DNA of 64,000 bases, from positions 1,240,001-1,304,000 of the forward strand of contig JADANN010000451.1 in NCBI GenBank assembly GCA_018806985.1. The letters run 5' to 3'. The position numbers were made by a program, and so were the translations under genes. Numbering within the stretch: position 1 is the stretch's first letter; each line of letters opens with the position of its first letter. The stretch comes from Angiostrongylus vasorum (taxonomy: Eukaryota; Nematoda; Chromadorea; Rhabditida; Metastrongylidae). The notes beneath the pieces were generated by a model. The model had not been told where the DNA came from, did no database searches, and saw only the letters and a program-made list of their open reading frames with translations. Shown here piece after piece: positions 46,036-58,680 of this stretch.

Positions 46036-49000
46036 TCACACATCAATCCCAATCTTCTTATCGACAGCGATTACACGCAATTTTTCTTCTTTCGACAAGA
46101 AACACTGCAAATTTTGGAAATCAGATGGATGTTTAGATATGTGGGTAATTTCTTTGGTATTCCAAACACATTATTTCTTTGCAAACCGAGTTCCTGAGTA
46201 TCCACACAAGCTTGCACTTCCGTTTCAAGAAGTAGACATCTTTTAACTCAATGGTATTTTTCACCAAGAAATCTGCTCTCGAAGTAGCGCTATGAATTGG
46301 CGCTACGATGCCGTTTTCTGTAGTATCACTATTCATCGGACTCAGGCAGAATTGGCTGTGAATCATAGGAAGAACAAAAGCAATGTAATAGTTTTTTCAC
46401 GATAGTAGCAAGAAACTACCTAAAGCATATAGACAAGCAAATAATTAATATTAACTAGAACTACGTTTAAGAAATATCCGCTGTAGTTAGGAAGGACGTT
46501 TTTCGGAGGACCTCATCCTTGTACATCGTCTGGTTTCCTAGGGAAGAAACGTTGTATCTGTACGAAGTTCTAAAATAAAAGCTGTAACGAAACACGAAAA
46601 AGTCGTTAAAACTAAAATTTGCTTAAAGATAACGACTTAAGAAGAAAATAGACAACTTTCAACAAAAACCACGACAACCAAAAGAACGAAGGAAACATGG
46701 TCTCGGGGAAAAATGGCAAACCTGTGGTGTAACAGTAAAGCGATGAGAAACACCTTTTGGAATCACAATCAGATCGCCTCGTTCGAGTTGGATACGAATC
46801 CATTCGTCTTCCTAAGAACAGACTGGGAAATTAGAAAAAATAGAAACTTTCGATAGACAGAAATGTGAAAGAAAAGGTGAAATATTCTAATTCGGTACTC
46901 CTTAGGAGTCCAAAGTATTTCCAAACGATGGAAAACCGTTCGCTTTCTATGCTCTTCCTTGATTATTCAACAAAAATGGAGCACCGTTTAAGCAACTGCT
47001 AGAACCTTGCAGTGCTCGTCTTCACAAGTCGTACCGATCCCAGTACACTTCCGATTCACCTTCGCTTCCAGTGCACATCTCCATCATCACATTGCTTTGT
47101 TTCAAACATGGTGGAGTCTGTGACTTCCATTCCGTGAATCATAAATTCAACTTTGAAAACAGTTGACTGGTTTTGGCCCACGAGCACATCTGTCTATCTT
47201 GTAGTCGTATAAGGTGATGGCCTGCTGTTGTTACCAAATGTACTGCTCTTGTCGCCTCAGCCAATTCATTTCCTCAAACAATCGATCAACCCACACTTCA
47301 TGCTCAACACATAATCAAGTTGGATCTCAGCCAAGGATATTTAGATGTTGTATTCGCCATTTTTATGTTAGATGTTTATTAGTTGGGAAACGAGCACTGA
47401 TAAGATAGCACTCTACAAAATTCACGACGTAGAGCACGTGCTACCTTACACAGCCTTCCATGCATGAGCTTTGGATGTGGTTTACAAGAGTAACCCAGCC
47501 TTTTCATCAGAATCTCATGATTAGTTGGATATCACGAAAATGCCTTCATATGGCCTCAAAAGGATAAATTCACGCGAGCTGCTTGTCCCTCACACCTGGC
47601 AAAAAGTTAGGGTGGTAACAAAGACTCATTCACCCCGGCTCCCAGACTTGACGACTTTACGCGACGTTCCTCGCTACTCTGCGACCCATTTTTTCGAGGA
47701 GATTTTGTGGTGTAGACTGCGAGAACTAACCAAACTGTGTGACTACCATTTTGAAAAAAAGAGACCATGTTGTGAGACCCTAAAGCTGTGTCTTCCTTCA
47801 TCTTCTTGATCATGGCTACGTTTCTTGGATAGAATCACCGTGCGCGAAATCTTTCATTGATCCAAGATTCCTTGCTTTTGAATGTAAACTATCATGTGCA
47901 TTGTGAGAGAACATATAGACTACGGGATCGTGGTCGCAATAAGGGGGCTGTGACAATATCTGGTCCTGGAGCTGTACTTTATGTTTTAGAAACCGACCTG
48001 ATATTACGAGGCAAGAATTCAGCAGTTTTTTATAATCGGGTACGTCAGGCTCCGATATAGAGATTTTAGAAAGGAAAAGATAGGTGGATTTTTCCGTCGT
48101 TATCTGTCGTGCCTCCAACAGTTTTTTCTTCCTTTGCCGCTACAGTTTATCCTTTTACTAGGATCTTCTTCCCCAGCGATTTACAACCAGTCATATGGTA
48201 TACATTGGTGTTGACTCGAGGTCCATTCCCTCCTCTTTTTTTTCGCAATCCAGAGTTGTTTTCAAGTCTATGAACTACAAATTTTAAGTCCTTGGTCGCC
48301 CGATCTTGATGATGGCGTCCGAAAGTTTTAACGTACAACTTCAACTTTCCGTCTTGGATGTTAACAGCAAGTTCTTGGTGACATTCGGCTGAACCGAATC
48401 TCCGTGAAGAGGGAATTATGTATGCATTTACTACATGACGGCTGTACCTATGATGAATCCAAAAAAACTGGCCTGCGTGTGGGTCGGGTCATCATGGACA
48501 ACAATGTTTAGGGAAAACTTAAGTAAAGTTACACGGAATAAGCTTGATGTGGATATCTTAGCAGAGCATTTACCATTCTCATTTCAGTCCCCTATTCCAA
48601 ATTCCCTTACTATATCGATTTCCTCGATCCTCCTTATTCCACTGTTGAAGTCACCGATAACGAATTTAGAAGACTTTTCACAATGGAGCACTTGCTCCAG
48701 TTCATCAACGAGCACATCCAGATTTCTCACCAACAGTAGTCACACGACAGCAAAGTATCATGAGTCAACGAAATGTTTTCCTTTCTCAGAAATAATGCAA
48801 GTGCTGTTACTTCAGTGGCGCACGTCAGCCTTCTTCCCATTGATCCCGTGTAAGATGACCATATGCAATTCGATGAGTTTCGGCCTCAAGAACACTGTGG
48901 AAAACTAAAGTATGAAGAAAGTGTTGCAGTATTATAAGTGTAAAGTAAGAAACCGGCTTCACAGCCAATCGCAGGTACGTTGTTTACGTCGCAACCTTAG

Positions 49001-50842
49001 ATTTGATGGCTTTTCGGTGATGACTTGACCGCCTGACGTCGCAAACGGCTCCCTTCAGTGCTGGACTTCTAGTCGAGTTTTTCCACGATGTCTCACGATA
49101 ACTACACTAGATGCTTCCTCAACGACAGTGGCAAAGTGTATCTAGATCCAAGGGACGGTTACCGCTTGCCGCATAAGTTACCGCAAAGACGGAAACGATC
49201 CTAATGACTGTGAACCAGCAGTCAAAGCCGACGGTACACGTGGAAATTACCATTTGGTTACTTAAACGCGTAGTTGAATCTCAGACATTCCAACAGCCAA
49301 AAACCCAGTGCATATAGATTACTGGAGCGATTGATATGACAAACAAGGTTATCACTTTTTGAACATCGTCCATTTAGAAAGCGTGTGTGGGCGGGAGCAT
49401 AAAAATTAGGATTAGTATAGCAGTGCAGTTTATATCAAATTTTAAAGCGTTAATCATTTGAACGACAAGATTCATGGAGACGTTCGCCTATGTATTGTAT
49501 TCGGATGATCACCTCTGGCTCGACGTCGTAATAACAGGTACCATCTACTACCAGCGATACCACGTCCAGATTCTTTGTTGTCGGTTCGTAGTAATCATCG
49601 AGCTATAAAACGTTGTACGTCATTTCCCATGAGTTTACATCCCCATTGAATCGCCTGTTGAAAACTTCTTTTCCCGAATTCTACTTTTCAAAATCTTTAA
49701 AAACTTCTTTGCAAGCTTTTTAACTTGATGTGATAAATACCAAAATTCTTTGATCTTCTAGTGATTAAAAACCTAAAAAGTGGAAAATCTTAAGAAGGGC
49801 TTAGTTAGAAGTAGTTAGAAGTGTCTACGATTAACAGAATGCATCTTGCGAAACAATCTGACCAAACCTAATGTCTCCCTTGTGTAGTACCAGGGCTTGA
49901 TTGGAAGAATAGGAATACTGACTTGATACATCGTTGGTTCATGTAAGTCATTTTATTGGCCCAATAACTATTTACGTGCACCTCTACTATGCTTACTGGA
50001 TCCGAAAGCGCCGAACGTGTTATGATTTCACTGTCCCTTTTGTGGGTAGAATTTGAGAGAGTGCATGGCTGTATGCAACGAGTCGCTGCTATTGCGTACA
50101 AGGTCTCTGGTACACCTACTGTAATAAGCCAACCAGGCCATTCTTGGACAGTATCGGTGGCGTAAACCTCTAACTAGATTGTAAATATGACGGCAATTCT
50201 CCACGAAGCGAACCTTTTCTATAAATTTGCAACAGTTCTCATTAAATTAATGCCACATCTTCTGACCATGGAAGCTTCCTCGGTCTTTTAATCGTAAAAA
50301 TTCCACTCCAAGCTTTTTTTCAATTCCTTAACAATTTTCTAAAAGTTATAGAACAGTAGCACGGTACTCATCGAAATGATTATAGCTTAGAGGGTGCGCT
50401 AGCTAAGGCGAACGACTTGTGGGGAACAGAAGCGTCGAAAAAATAAATAACAGTAACCTTCTCGTTGAAGTCGGGGATGGATTCGTTGATGGTGAGCATA
50501 TCCGAACTGTTCACCTTCCTCTCGCTCTTCACACGTGATAGTCGTTTTTTCATCGCCGTAGTGTCGTTCATGTCAACCTATACACTTTTTAGCGCTACTA
50601 ATTTCTGCTCCACTGTGCAAAATCTGAGCAGCAACATTTTAGAAAAGAAAAACATCGTTGCCTTCCACTACCGAGATCTAAATTAGTAGCCACATATCTC
50701 TATGTGAATAAAAACGTACTTTATAGTAAACGACACCAGTCAGGTGAAACAGTTGGTCGACGGTGATTGTCTTTGGTGGGAAGATGTGATGCGGAAGACG
50801 ACGATCGCCGCATGGGAAAGGCTCCATGTGCCAAATTTGCAT
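46036..50842 (-). CDS. Acireductone dioxygenase-like protein, probably inactive
   Basis: Exons 50842-50720, 50577-50458, 49602-49513 and 46811-46722 are each whole codons with good GT/AG sites. A short last exon (46104-46036) is tentative. The sum is about 163 residues, near family size. The protein starts [19 protein letters not shown], has [13 protein letters not shown] and [20 protein letters not shown], and is a cupin. In mammals the enzyme acts in methionine salvage with metal ligands H88, H90, E94 and H133. Here only the last (GVSHRF) is kept; the first three align with Thr, Lys and Val. I recall that C. elegans homologues are also labelled probable inactive. The 3' exon is the weak point: the frame reads [13 protein letters not shown], resembling the family's NFVKxxRFF, which suggests it starts further upstream, but no AG fits the phase. 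A possible spliced-leader acceptor (ATATCCAG) precedes the ATG. Introns 2 and 3 hold repeats. Confidence 0.85.
47800..48090 (-). mobile_element. RTE-type LINE fragment in intron 3 of the dioxygenase-like gene
   Basis: Minus-strand [10 protein letters not shown] at about 47945-47975 is the typical block before the reverse transcriptase fingers, followed by [11 protein letters not shown] near 47850. Stops interrupt it. Confidence 0.5.
49872..49965 (+). mobile_element. SINE family A fragment
   Basis: GTAGTACCAGGGCTTGATTG and TGACTTGATACATCGTTGGT match the middle of family A. In intron 2 of the dioxygenase-like gene, antisense. Confidence 0.5.
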
Positions 50843-51147
50843 GGTGAATCTGGATATATAAATAGATCGCATCGAAAGCTAAAATGCCTTTGGGGAAAAC
50901 AGACGAGTGATCGTTGCACAAGAACTGATAATAATGATGATTGAACTCAAAGCCCTTTGGCACCGCTGCGTATTCCTCCGAACGCCGCACTACGATGCGT
51001 AGGCGGAATACTTTTGACCATTGGGGTTGTGGTAGGTAGCAAGATAGTAAACAACAACAGAAAAGAAGTTGTAAACATATTTGAGTAGTAAGTCAAATGA
51101 AGAATTTATGAAGAGACGACCTTCGAAGTCTGTGTGATAAGGTGAAC

Positions 51148-51317
51148 TTGTGAGAGAGAGGGAATTACGTCAAGGTCAAGCATTTGACCGATGTGTCTCT
51201 TTGTAGGCTCTGCGGCAAATTCGTCGAGACAATTGACAAACTATACCGAAAAGTAAAAATTGTAGAATGACTGAGGTATACACCACCAACAGAGGTTGTT
51301 CGTTGTCGGATAATGGC
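51148..51317 (-). CDS. Unidentified exon pair with a 43-bp intron
   Basis: Exons 51317-51284 and 51240-51148 join in phase across a 43-bp intron (GTGTAT...TATAG), a normal size for nematodes. They read PLSDNEQPLLV then FVNCLDEFAAEPTKRHIG and QMLDLDVIPSLSQ, ending at a GTTCAC donor. The pair lies about 300 bp upstream of the dioxygenase-like ATG on the same strand, so it could be the 3' part of an upstream gene. No further exon could be joined, and I do not recognise the protein. Confidence 0.35.
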
Positions 51318-52079
51318 CTGCATGAGGCAGACACAACCATAATCGGGCAACACCATGGGAGGAACGGCAACGGATTGACCTGGCACGGAGTTGAACGAGA
51401 TCACTGAACTATTCCTGCAATTTCACGCCAATATCGCTGAATCGTAAAAGAGGAATAACGAACAAACGACGATTATCTTTCACTAGCAGCCTGAAAAATT
51501 CGTAACTTCTATCAGAATTTATACTATTGAACCAGGAAGTAGGAGTTGCAGAGCAAAATTTCTGCTGACACTATGAATTACTGGTATCTAAACCTATAAA
51601 CATCCACTCTAAGACCACTTCGGCACGAGTTCTCCACTTCTAGCACCAAGGCATCCAAAATAGGATCTATACCACATCGATGGCCGACCGAGATCTTTAA
51701 GAAAAGATACGCCGTCCAGGAGAAATCAATGGTGACAATGATTGTGGCCAAAGTGGAAGAAGATTATGGACATTTTGATTGGAGGTCAGCGCAAATCAAA
51801 CCCTCAAAGTCTTTTATAATCCCTGAACACAGGGCCAATCCCATTTCAAAAAAACCATTCACTTGTTGAATTTTGGATGGTTACGCATTGGTCGTAACAT
51901 CGGAGGAAAAACCGCACAGATAGCGTGCCTGGATAGCGTCAGGGAGGCGACAGTGGATTTCGCATCGCAAAATCTCAACGCTTATTTGCTCCACCAATAC
52001 TTTACTAGGTTTTATTTAATTTCTCTACAAAATATTGGTGGTATATTAGAAAATATTATAATGCCATTAAAGTAGCAAG

Positions 52080-55000
52080 GCAAAACCTTACAGTGTTTCT
52101 GATAGCACGAAATGTTATCTACAGCCAACATTGACAAAAAATGTCAGAAAATCTGAGCTGTTGGAAATCTTTCAAAAACACCACTTAATCCTTAATTTTG
52201 CTAGATTGTACTTATTAACAACAAATAACATAGAGGCTACTACGGCTATTCGCTTTACGCTAGTGAACTGAAAAAACACTAGAGGGAACCTCATTCACAA
52301 TGTATTTCAGAGCTTCCTAAATGAGCATGAAAAGTTTTGGCCTTTACAACTCTTTCCAATGGCTCAAAACATCATCGTACCTAGGTGACTTTTCTGGATG
52401 CCAGATGATATAGCTAGGTTCCCTTCCCCAAATGGGCTTTCCCGAGCTTACGAAGAACTCATAATCTCGGCAAACAGCGAGCATAAGATACCATGGTAGG
52501 AGCTGATGAGCTATCAGTGCTTGTCAACTTCTGAAAAATGATCGAAAAAAAAGTTGTTAAACTAAGAGAGTAGTGCCCTTCGCGTTTATGAAGTGAACGG
52601 AACCCATCGAGGACTTCTGGTGCGCGACAGGACGAATGGAGTTCACTAGTTATTGGCTCGAGTTACTCGATGGTAAATGGGATTACATGCGATATAGATG
52701 ATATATAAAGAAAACCGACTACTCTTTAATGCACTTAATGTCCATGAAATTATAGAATGTAGACTGGAAATCTAAAGGATTCTAAACGTTCACATGATTT
52801 CCTAAAGAATTTTTCTTCCTTAACAATAAAACCACCAATGATCATTAGCGGGGCTTGGATTTCGAGAATTGGAAACGAAAGATCAACTTAAGAGCCAAGT
52901 TGAAGCAAAACCGCAAAAGAGAAGAGGAAAGATGAACGTATGTAGTCGTCGAAGCCGAACGACAGCACACTGAAATGGAGGGGAGGAGACAAGACGTCGA
53001 AAGTGCAATCGTTCGTCTAGATCTCGCGTAGATCTCGGAAACAACGATCAAAACCACCGATGCAGGAACGGAAAAAGAGCGCTGTACAGAATCCTGTAAT
53101 TCCAGTGGCTTTCACCGACTGCCATCGGCTACTTTCGATGCTCAAGACAACTTCCAAAGCTGATCACTGGGGTTGCAGCGAGCAAAGTGCACTGCCTAGA
53201 TTCCCGTCTCTTCTCTTTTTCTAAGAAAAAACAATACTGGAATGAGCTGATTTCAATTTTCTTCCGGATTTTAAAAATGAAAAAAGGGACAAGAAAATCT
53301 GAACGTGTTTCAGCACATAATGAACAGAACGACTCATAGTGGATGGCCAGAAAGATTTCACCTTTTCAACTAAGCAACAATCACTTCATCGAACCTTATT
53401 CACCAACGGAAAGAATTTTCACCACTTTTCCACGAAATTAAATGTTCGGTAACTCGACGAAGATGAAAACTGATTTTCCTGGGTCTACGAAGCGTTTTTT
53501 GTCGTTTTGTCCCGTAGAGACTTATACACCGCCTTCACGTAAGAACCGGAATCATCATGTAACGTGGAAAAGTTAGCCGACGGAATGACCGCATAAGGTC
53601 GAAAGTTAACGAACGACATTGATCTCAATAGTTTTTCACTTTCTGACGGCGTCTGCCCAATGAGAAATGGTTGAGCAGAAAGAGAGAACCGAAGTCTCCA
53701 AGACTTTAAATTTTGAAATAACCTCAGCTGAAAACAAGGAAATCCCTTCTGCAAATCTGTCAACTCCTAAGGTCTTTAAGGCGTTAGTTACTCAAAATAT
53801 CGAAAACTCATCATCTGCCGTCTTTTAACCGCAATAACAACCAAACTTCCAAGATACAAGGAATTTGTTCTTTTTTTGTTTACAGAGTTTTCTCCAATGT
53901 TTTAATGAGCTCTAGAAAACTTCGCTTACAAATTGCAGATTTCTACCGCCATCTTTATCCCTCGAAAGTCCGGCGGATTTAAAAACTTATCCCACATTTT
54001 TAAATCGCTCCTCAAATTTGGCAAAATTTAATGAAGATGGAACTGTAGAAGACATCCATGATATATAAAATAAATCTGTTATGACAAGAACATACGAAAA
54101 AATTTTCCAACCTTTTCATAGCAGATTTTCTTCAAAGATTTTTATTGGGCACAACTACTATTTGTCATGAAGTGACGTACGTGCACGGCTCTGGATTGAT
54201 CCATGAGAAGTTCCAATATCTGTGCGTTTCAAACGACATAAGCTTATTGTTGTAAAGTACGAAATCGGTAAAACCGAAGAAGTTCGCCTTCCGAAAACAG
54301 AAACACGGAATACTGGAACGGGATGTGGCAAGGGAACGAAGGGACATCTCGTGCATCTGACAAGCGTCGTTCGGCAAACGTCAACGGGACTGTTGCAGAA
54401 TGACGGTGACAAACATAATCGAAAAGGCTTTCGACGAGATAACAATAACCAGAAAGAAGTTCTTTGTTATTTGGAGAAACGGAAACGAATACACTGGAAC
54501 GAATCGTTCGTGTCGAGCAAAAAAGGCGCAAGTCGAGTAGCCTGATAATCGCCCTTCTGGACAAAAATTGTCTAGTCGGTCGTATTAAATATCTCTAGAC
54601 GAACAAAAAAGGAGCGACAAACACGTAGGAAATGTTCTCTAAAAGAAAACTAGTGGATAAACAACGACTAGAAAGGCGAAGTACAGTAGCGTTGACGATC
54701 TCATTGGTGCAGAATGACAACCACGACTCGGTGTGATCGATGGAGATCGCATTTGCCCATTTGGGATTTGATCAGCCACCAGCATGGGTAACTCTGTTGT
54801 GCTTAAGGCCGTTAAAAACTGAGCCAAACATCTTGCTAAAGCGCCGAGGCTGCTAGTTTTCATGTCTTCAATGCGTGAATTTCCTCATAACCGGTTTCGG
54901 ACGCAACCTGGATATGGATGCTATGCGACCACGTTGTCGTTCAATAGGGTGCGTTGGTGGACTTTTTCATTGGATTTTTTTGTCGTAAGTGTTTGAAGCC

Positions 55001-56320
55001 GATCATCCGTTTTCAGTTCTACAGATATTGGCTTTTGGATTACACACAATCAACTGGATTGCAGTGGTTTAGGGAACGGAAGCAAATCTTTGCTCGTCGC
55101 TGTCTCACATTAAACGTTTCTCGATGAGGTGAAAACAAGTAACCGTCTTCCTACCGTCGCAACGTCCGCTATACTCGTATGCGTCTCCTTCCATCAGCAC
55201 TTACGAATTAACCAGCGAAATGAAAACAAAGGTGTATTTAATGTCATTATGTATTTCCCGGATCCAAACGATGGGTGTGGCCAAATGTTTTCGTCCCAGT
55301 ATGACTTAACAAATTTTGATGAATCGCTTGTCTGTAGAAAGTCTCAAACATCATTTTGACATTGAAGAAGTTCCTACGGCATACTTAACTGATGTTCCTA
55401 GTACTTAACTAGTTAGCTAGGAAGCAGTGGATCAGCAGTCCTATGGCACCGTGTGGTTTAGATATCGCCTTCAAGCACCCAGAATTTTTAATTTTATCAG
55501 AATCCAAATGTATCGCATTATGATTAGCCAAACGAAGAATCACACGGACAATCTCGCTTGCTTATGTCGTCGTCTCAAACCTCGATTAACTAGTCAGATA
55601 GCCCGCGGAGATCGCCTGGAGTGTAAAATAGGAACTGTCAGACAGCTTTGCCTTAGATGTAACGGCAAGACAGATAAGAACGCTCCTAGACCTTTCTGGA
55701 AGATTCCGAAATAAGATGACCTCGTTAGTTTGCTCTACTTATTTGGAATAGTTGTACAACATTGAAACGCGAGCTGCTACATCACTGTCGAACGGTTGGT
55801 CGGACTTTAATGACGTTAGGCGAGTCCCCCGTCTCAGGGAAGGAAGTGAGTCGTAAAAGAAAAAGCCATATTCAAAGGTGTCTGTAATGTCCGTGGTGAA
55901 GATCGAGGAACGTTCTAGTACGTTTGTCCCGGGATTCAAGGAAAAACTACGCTCGACTAGCACTCATTATAAGGAGAGGGAATAACAGGTCCTCTTGCAG
56001 TAGCTGCGGCCGGAATACGATGGTCATCATAGGTGACGGTTGGAAAACAACGAAGTCATTGCAAGAGTTGCTGTGAAATGTAAAGTTGGTTAATATTCAC
56101 AAATTGTCGAGCCCTTATCGAAGTCACTGCTTTTCTTCACTATGAAGGAAAAACACACTGTCACAAACGACAATTGTGAAAGTACGAAGTAGGAATTGTG
56201 TTGTGGAGCCCTAGAATTTGTGAAGACGGGGGGCATTCGTGAAAAAATTCAACAGTGATTAAGCGAGCAGAGAACAAGAAAAAAAGGCAACGAAAACAAG
56301 TACAATTTTTCTTATTTTTT
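52080..56320. other. Gene-poor region
   Basis: Several frames of 70-107 codons occur (minus strand 53763-53485; both strands around 54160-54560; plus strand 55427-55714), but none has recognisable motifs or a convincing splice pair. No SINE or LINE copy was recognised here, unlike the rest of the window. Confidence 0.4.
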
Positions 56321-56324
56321 ATTT

Positions 56325-56690
56325 TATATGACCCGGCTTCACGTCTACTGCGCGGATCCCAGCAATTCTCACATTCGATTCGTTTCCTCGCATCCATTGT
56401 CCGCGAAAATCTTCCAACTTTTTACGTGTGGCTTCGGTTACTGCTTGAGGATTCTTATTTCATCTTGAACGTCATAGAATGCTGGTCGAGCATTCTCCCT
56501 GGAGTCCTGAGATAGCCGAGCTGGGGAGTTCCCAATTGGATTGCAGAGAGTGATTTTTTTCCCAGACAAGTCCGGTACCAAATTCCCGACCCCCGGAGGA
56601 ATGAGAGGCTTAGTTGGTCAGGAGCTGAGTCGAACTAGCACCATGCTTGTGATGATGGATATCACTTCGACTGTACTACCCACCCTAAGA
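56325..56690 (-). mobile_element. SINE family B copy
   Basis: GACCCGGCTTCACGTCTACT at the left, TGGCTTCGGTTACTGCTTGA, then CCCAGACAAGTCCGGTACCA. The reversed head at right carries GTCGAACTAGCACCATGCTT. Confidence 0.75.
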
Positions 56691-57184
56691 TTGGAGGATG
56701 TTTAGACCATTCTGCTTGTTTTCGTTGCCCAGCAAACAAGTAGAATAGTCGAAACATTTCTCCATCTTACCAACAACAAAGAGCGAACAAAGTGCACTTT
56801 TGAATACACAAGAGCCCTTGAATATACAGAAGGTCACTGAGGTCCTTCTACGATGGGCAACAACCATTTCAGTGCAATAATTACTAAATTTATGCGAAAC
56901 TACTGAAGAGGCCATTCGGCGATTGTTTTCCATCCTCACTGAATGCAACAATCTGGAATACTCGGTGAATGAACACTAGAAACGAAAATGAGAAATAAAG
57001 GTACGAACGGATAAAAAATAAAGGCAAGTTTTCTGGCGATTTGACCACTTTTTATGCGAAAAGACCGTCAGTATCCAAGCAATTACTCAAAACTATTGGA
57101 AAGACTCAATCGCTTTAGAGAGTCCAAGCTTCTGTACCACTGGAATAAATTTGCTTCACGTTAAAAAAAGTGCTTAAATCCCAA

Positions 57185-57345
57185 GGTCTTTGGATAGACT
57201 AATAAATACTCCAGCGCCGTATCGAAGACGCCACATCGAGAAAAGGAACAGCGGTGGACCATCGACCCGGATCGTCGGCTCTGATGAAGACGAAGCCGAA
57301 TAAACATCTCTATCAGCCTCGTGCAAGCTCAACAATATAAACACA
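57185..57345 (+). repeat. Dispersed repeat with GAAGACGAA core
   Basis: GGACCATCGACCCGGATCGT, then CGGCTCTGATGAAGACGAAG, then CAGCCTCGTGCAAGCTCAAC; shared with 8.4 kb and, reversed, with 60.3 kb. Confidence 0.6.
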
Positions 57346-57754
57346 AGCTAATAAATACCATTAAAAAGTCTGTATGTACCGACTTTTTTTATATGTAACT
57401 ACTTAAACTCGCCCTTGTTCCTTCGGCCTATTTAGTTGAAGCTCTTTCGTTACAAATATTGCGCTTTCAATCGTTGCTGCGCTTCTAAATTCTGTTTATT
57501 TGAGAAGCATATCACTACGTAGTCCACACATAGAATATAAATAGCATGATGGATAGTAGCACAAGGGTTAGAGGTGGTCTATAGCACATAAATGGCTGTT
57601 GATCCGCCAACGCTCTGTACCAACTAAGACTCCCATCTTTCCAAAGTCTCTATATTGGCGCCAGACTTGTATGGTAAACACTTCTTCTGATGTACAAAGG
57701 CTGGCCACTCCCTTGGTGTAAACACGAGATGTAGCAGAGCTATCCCGGAATTTC

Positions 57755-58072
57755 AGAGAGGATCACGCTCGACCTCGCATCCATCCTCCACAAAAGTCTT
57801 CCAACTTTATTTGTGCGTGGTTTCAGGTGCTGCTTGAGGGGTTTCCCTTTCGTCATGAATGTCAATGAATGCTGGATAAAGTCGGTTCTCCCTGGAATCC
57901 TGAGATAGTAGCGCTAGAGCGTTCGCACTTGATTTGCAAGGTGTGAATGTTTCCCAGACAAGTCTGGTACCAACTTCCAAACTCCGGAGCGATGAGAGGT
58001 TTGGTGGGCTCGGTGTGGATTAGAACCAACTTGATGGTCGGCATCATTACCACTGCGCTACGCGCCCATGGA
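57755..58072 (-). mobile_element. SINE family B copy
   Basis: CGACCTCGCATCCATCCTCC, GGTGCTGCTTGAGGGGTTTC and CCCAGACAAGTCTGGTACCA. The right end is the reversed tRNA-like head with TACCACTGCGCTACGCGCCC. Confidence 0.75.
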
Positions 58073-58489
58073 ATGAATTTTAATAAATGGAAATAGTTTT
58101 TCGAATATAGTTCATGGCAAAGTGCGCTTCTCTTAGCACAAAGCCGTTTGCAATTATATAAAAGTTAATTGGAAAATTCTCTTATAAGAAGGCTCTTTCC
58201 TATAAGTCTCTAGTTCCACTCTAGAAATTCAATTAATTGACAGCTGACCAATGAGGTTGAGAACCGAGTGAAAAAAATTTCTTTGAAATGAAAACCAAAG
58301 CATCATCGCTAAACTTCGTTTAAGTTTGAAGACTCATTATAGCAGTAAAGGGATCATGTCAGAAACATGTCTCGAGGGAAAAATTGAGGTAGGTACCCTT
58401 AATTAATTTTAGATGGGAAGTAATCTACGAAGTACTTCGTACTTTTATTAATATCGCCTTTATACCTTATTGGCAGCAGTGAGCTTCAC

Positions 58490-58680
58490 CAGCCAACCAT
58501 GGACATATAGTGTTCCTGGGTATCGAACAACAGTGAGCAGCAAAGAGTCCATCTTCGAAAAGCGTTAGTAAGGCGACCTAAGCTGTTAAGAACGTCGACG
58601 GTTCCATCCAGAGGCTCTGTTGCGAGCAAACCAAAGCCGGAAATTGTTGCCGTTAGGAAAAAGATAGTCCAAGCTGGCAA
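58490..58680 (-). other. Open frame with a hydrophobic start
   Basis: Minus-strand frame after a TTTGCCAG site reads WTIFFLTATISGFGLLATEP then LDGTVDVLNSLGRLTNAFR. A GTGAAG could serve as donor. It may be a membrane or signal-peptide exon, but there is no homologue or partner exon. Confidence 0.2.
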
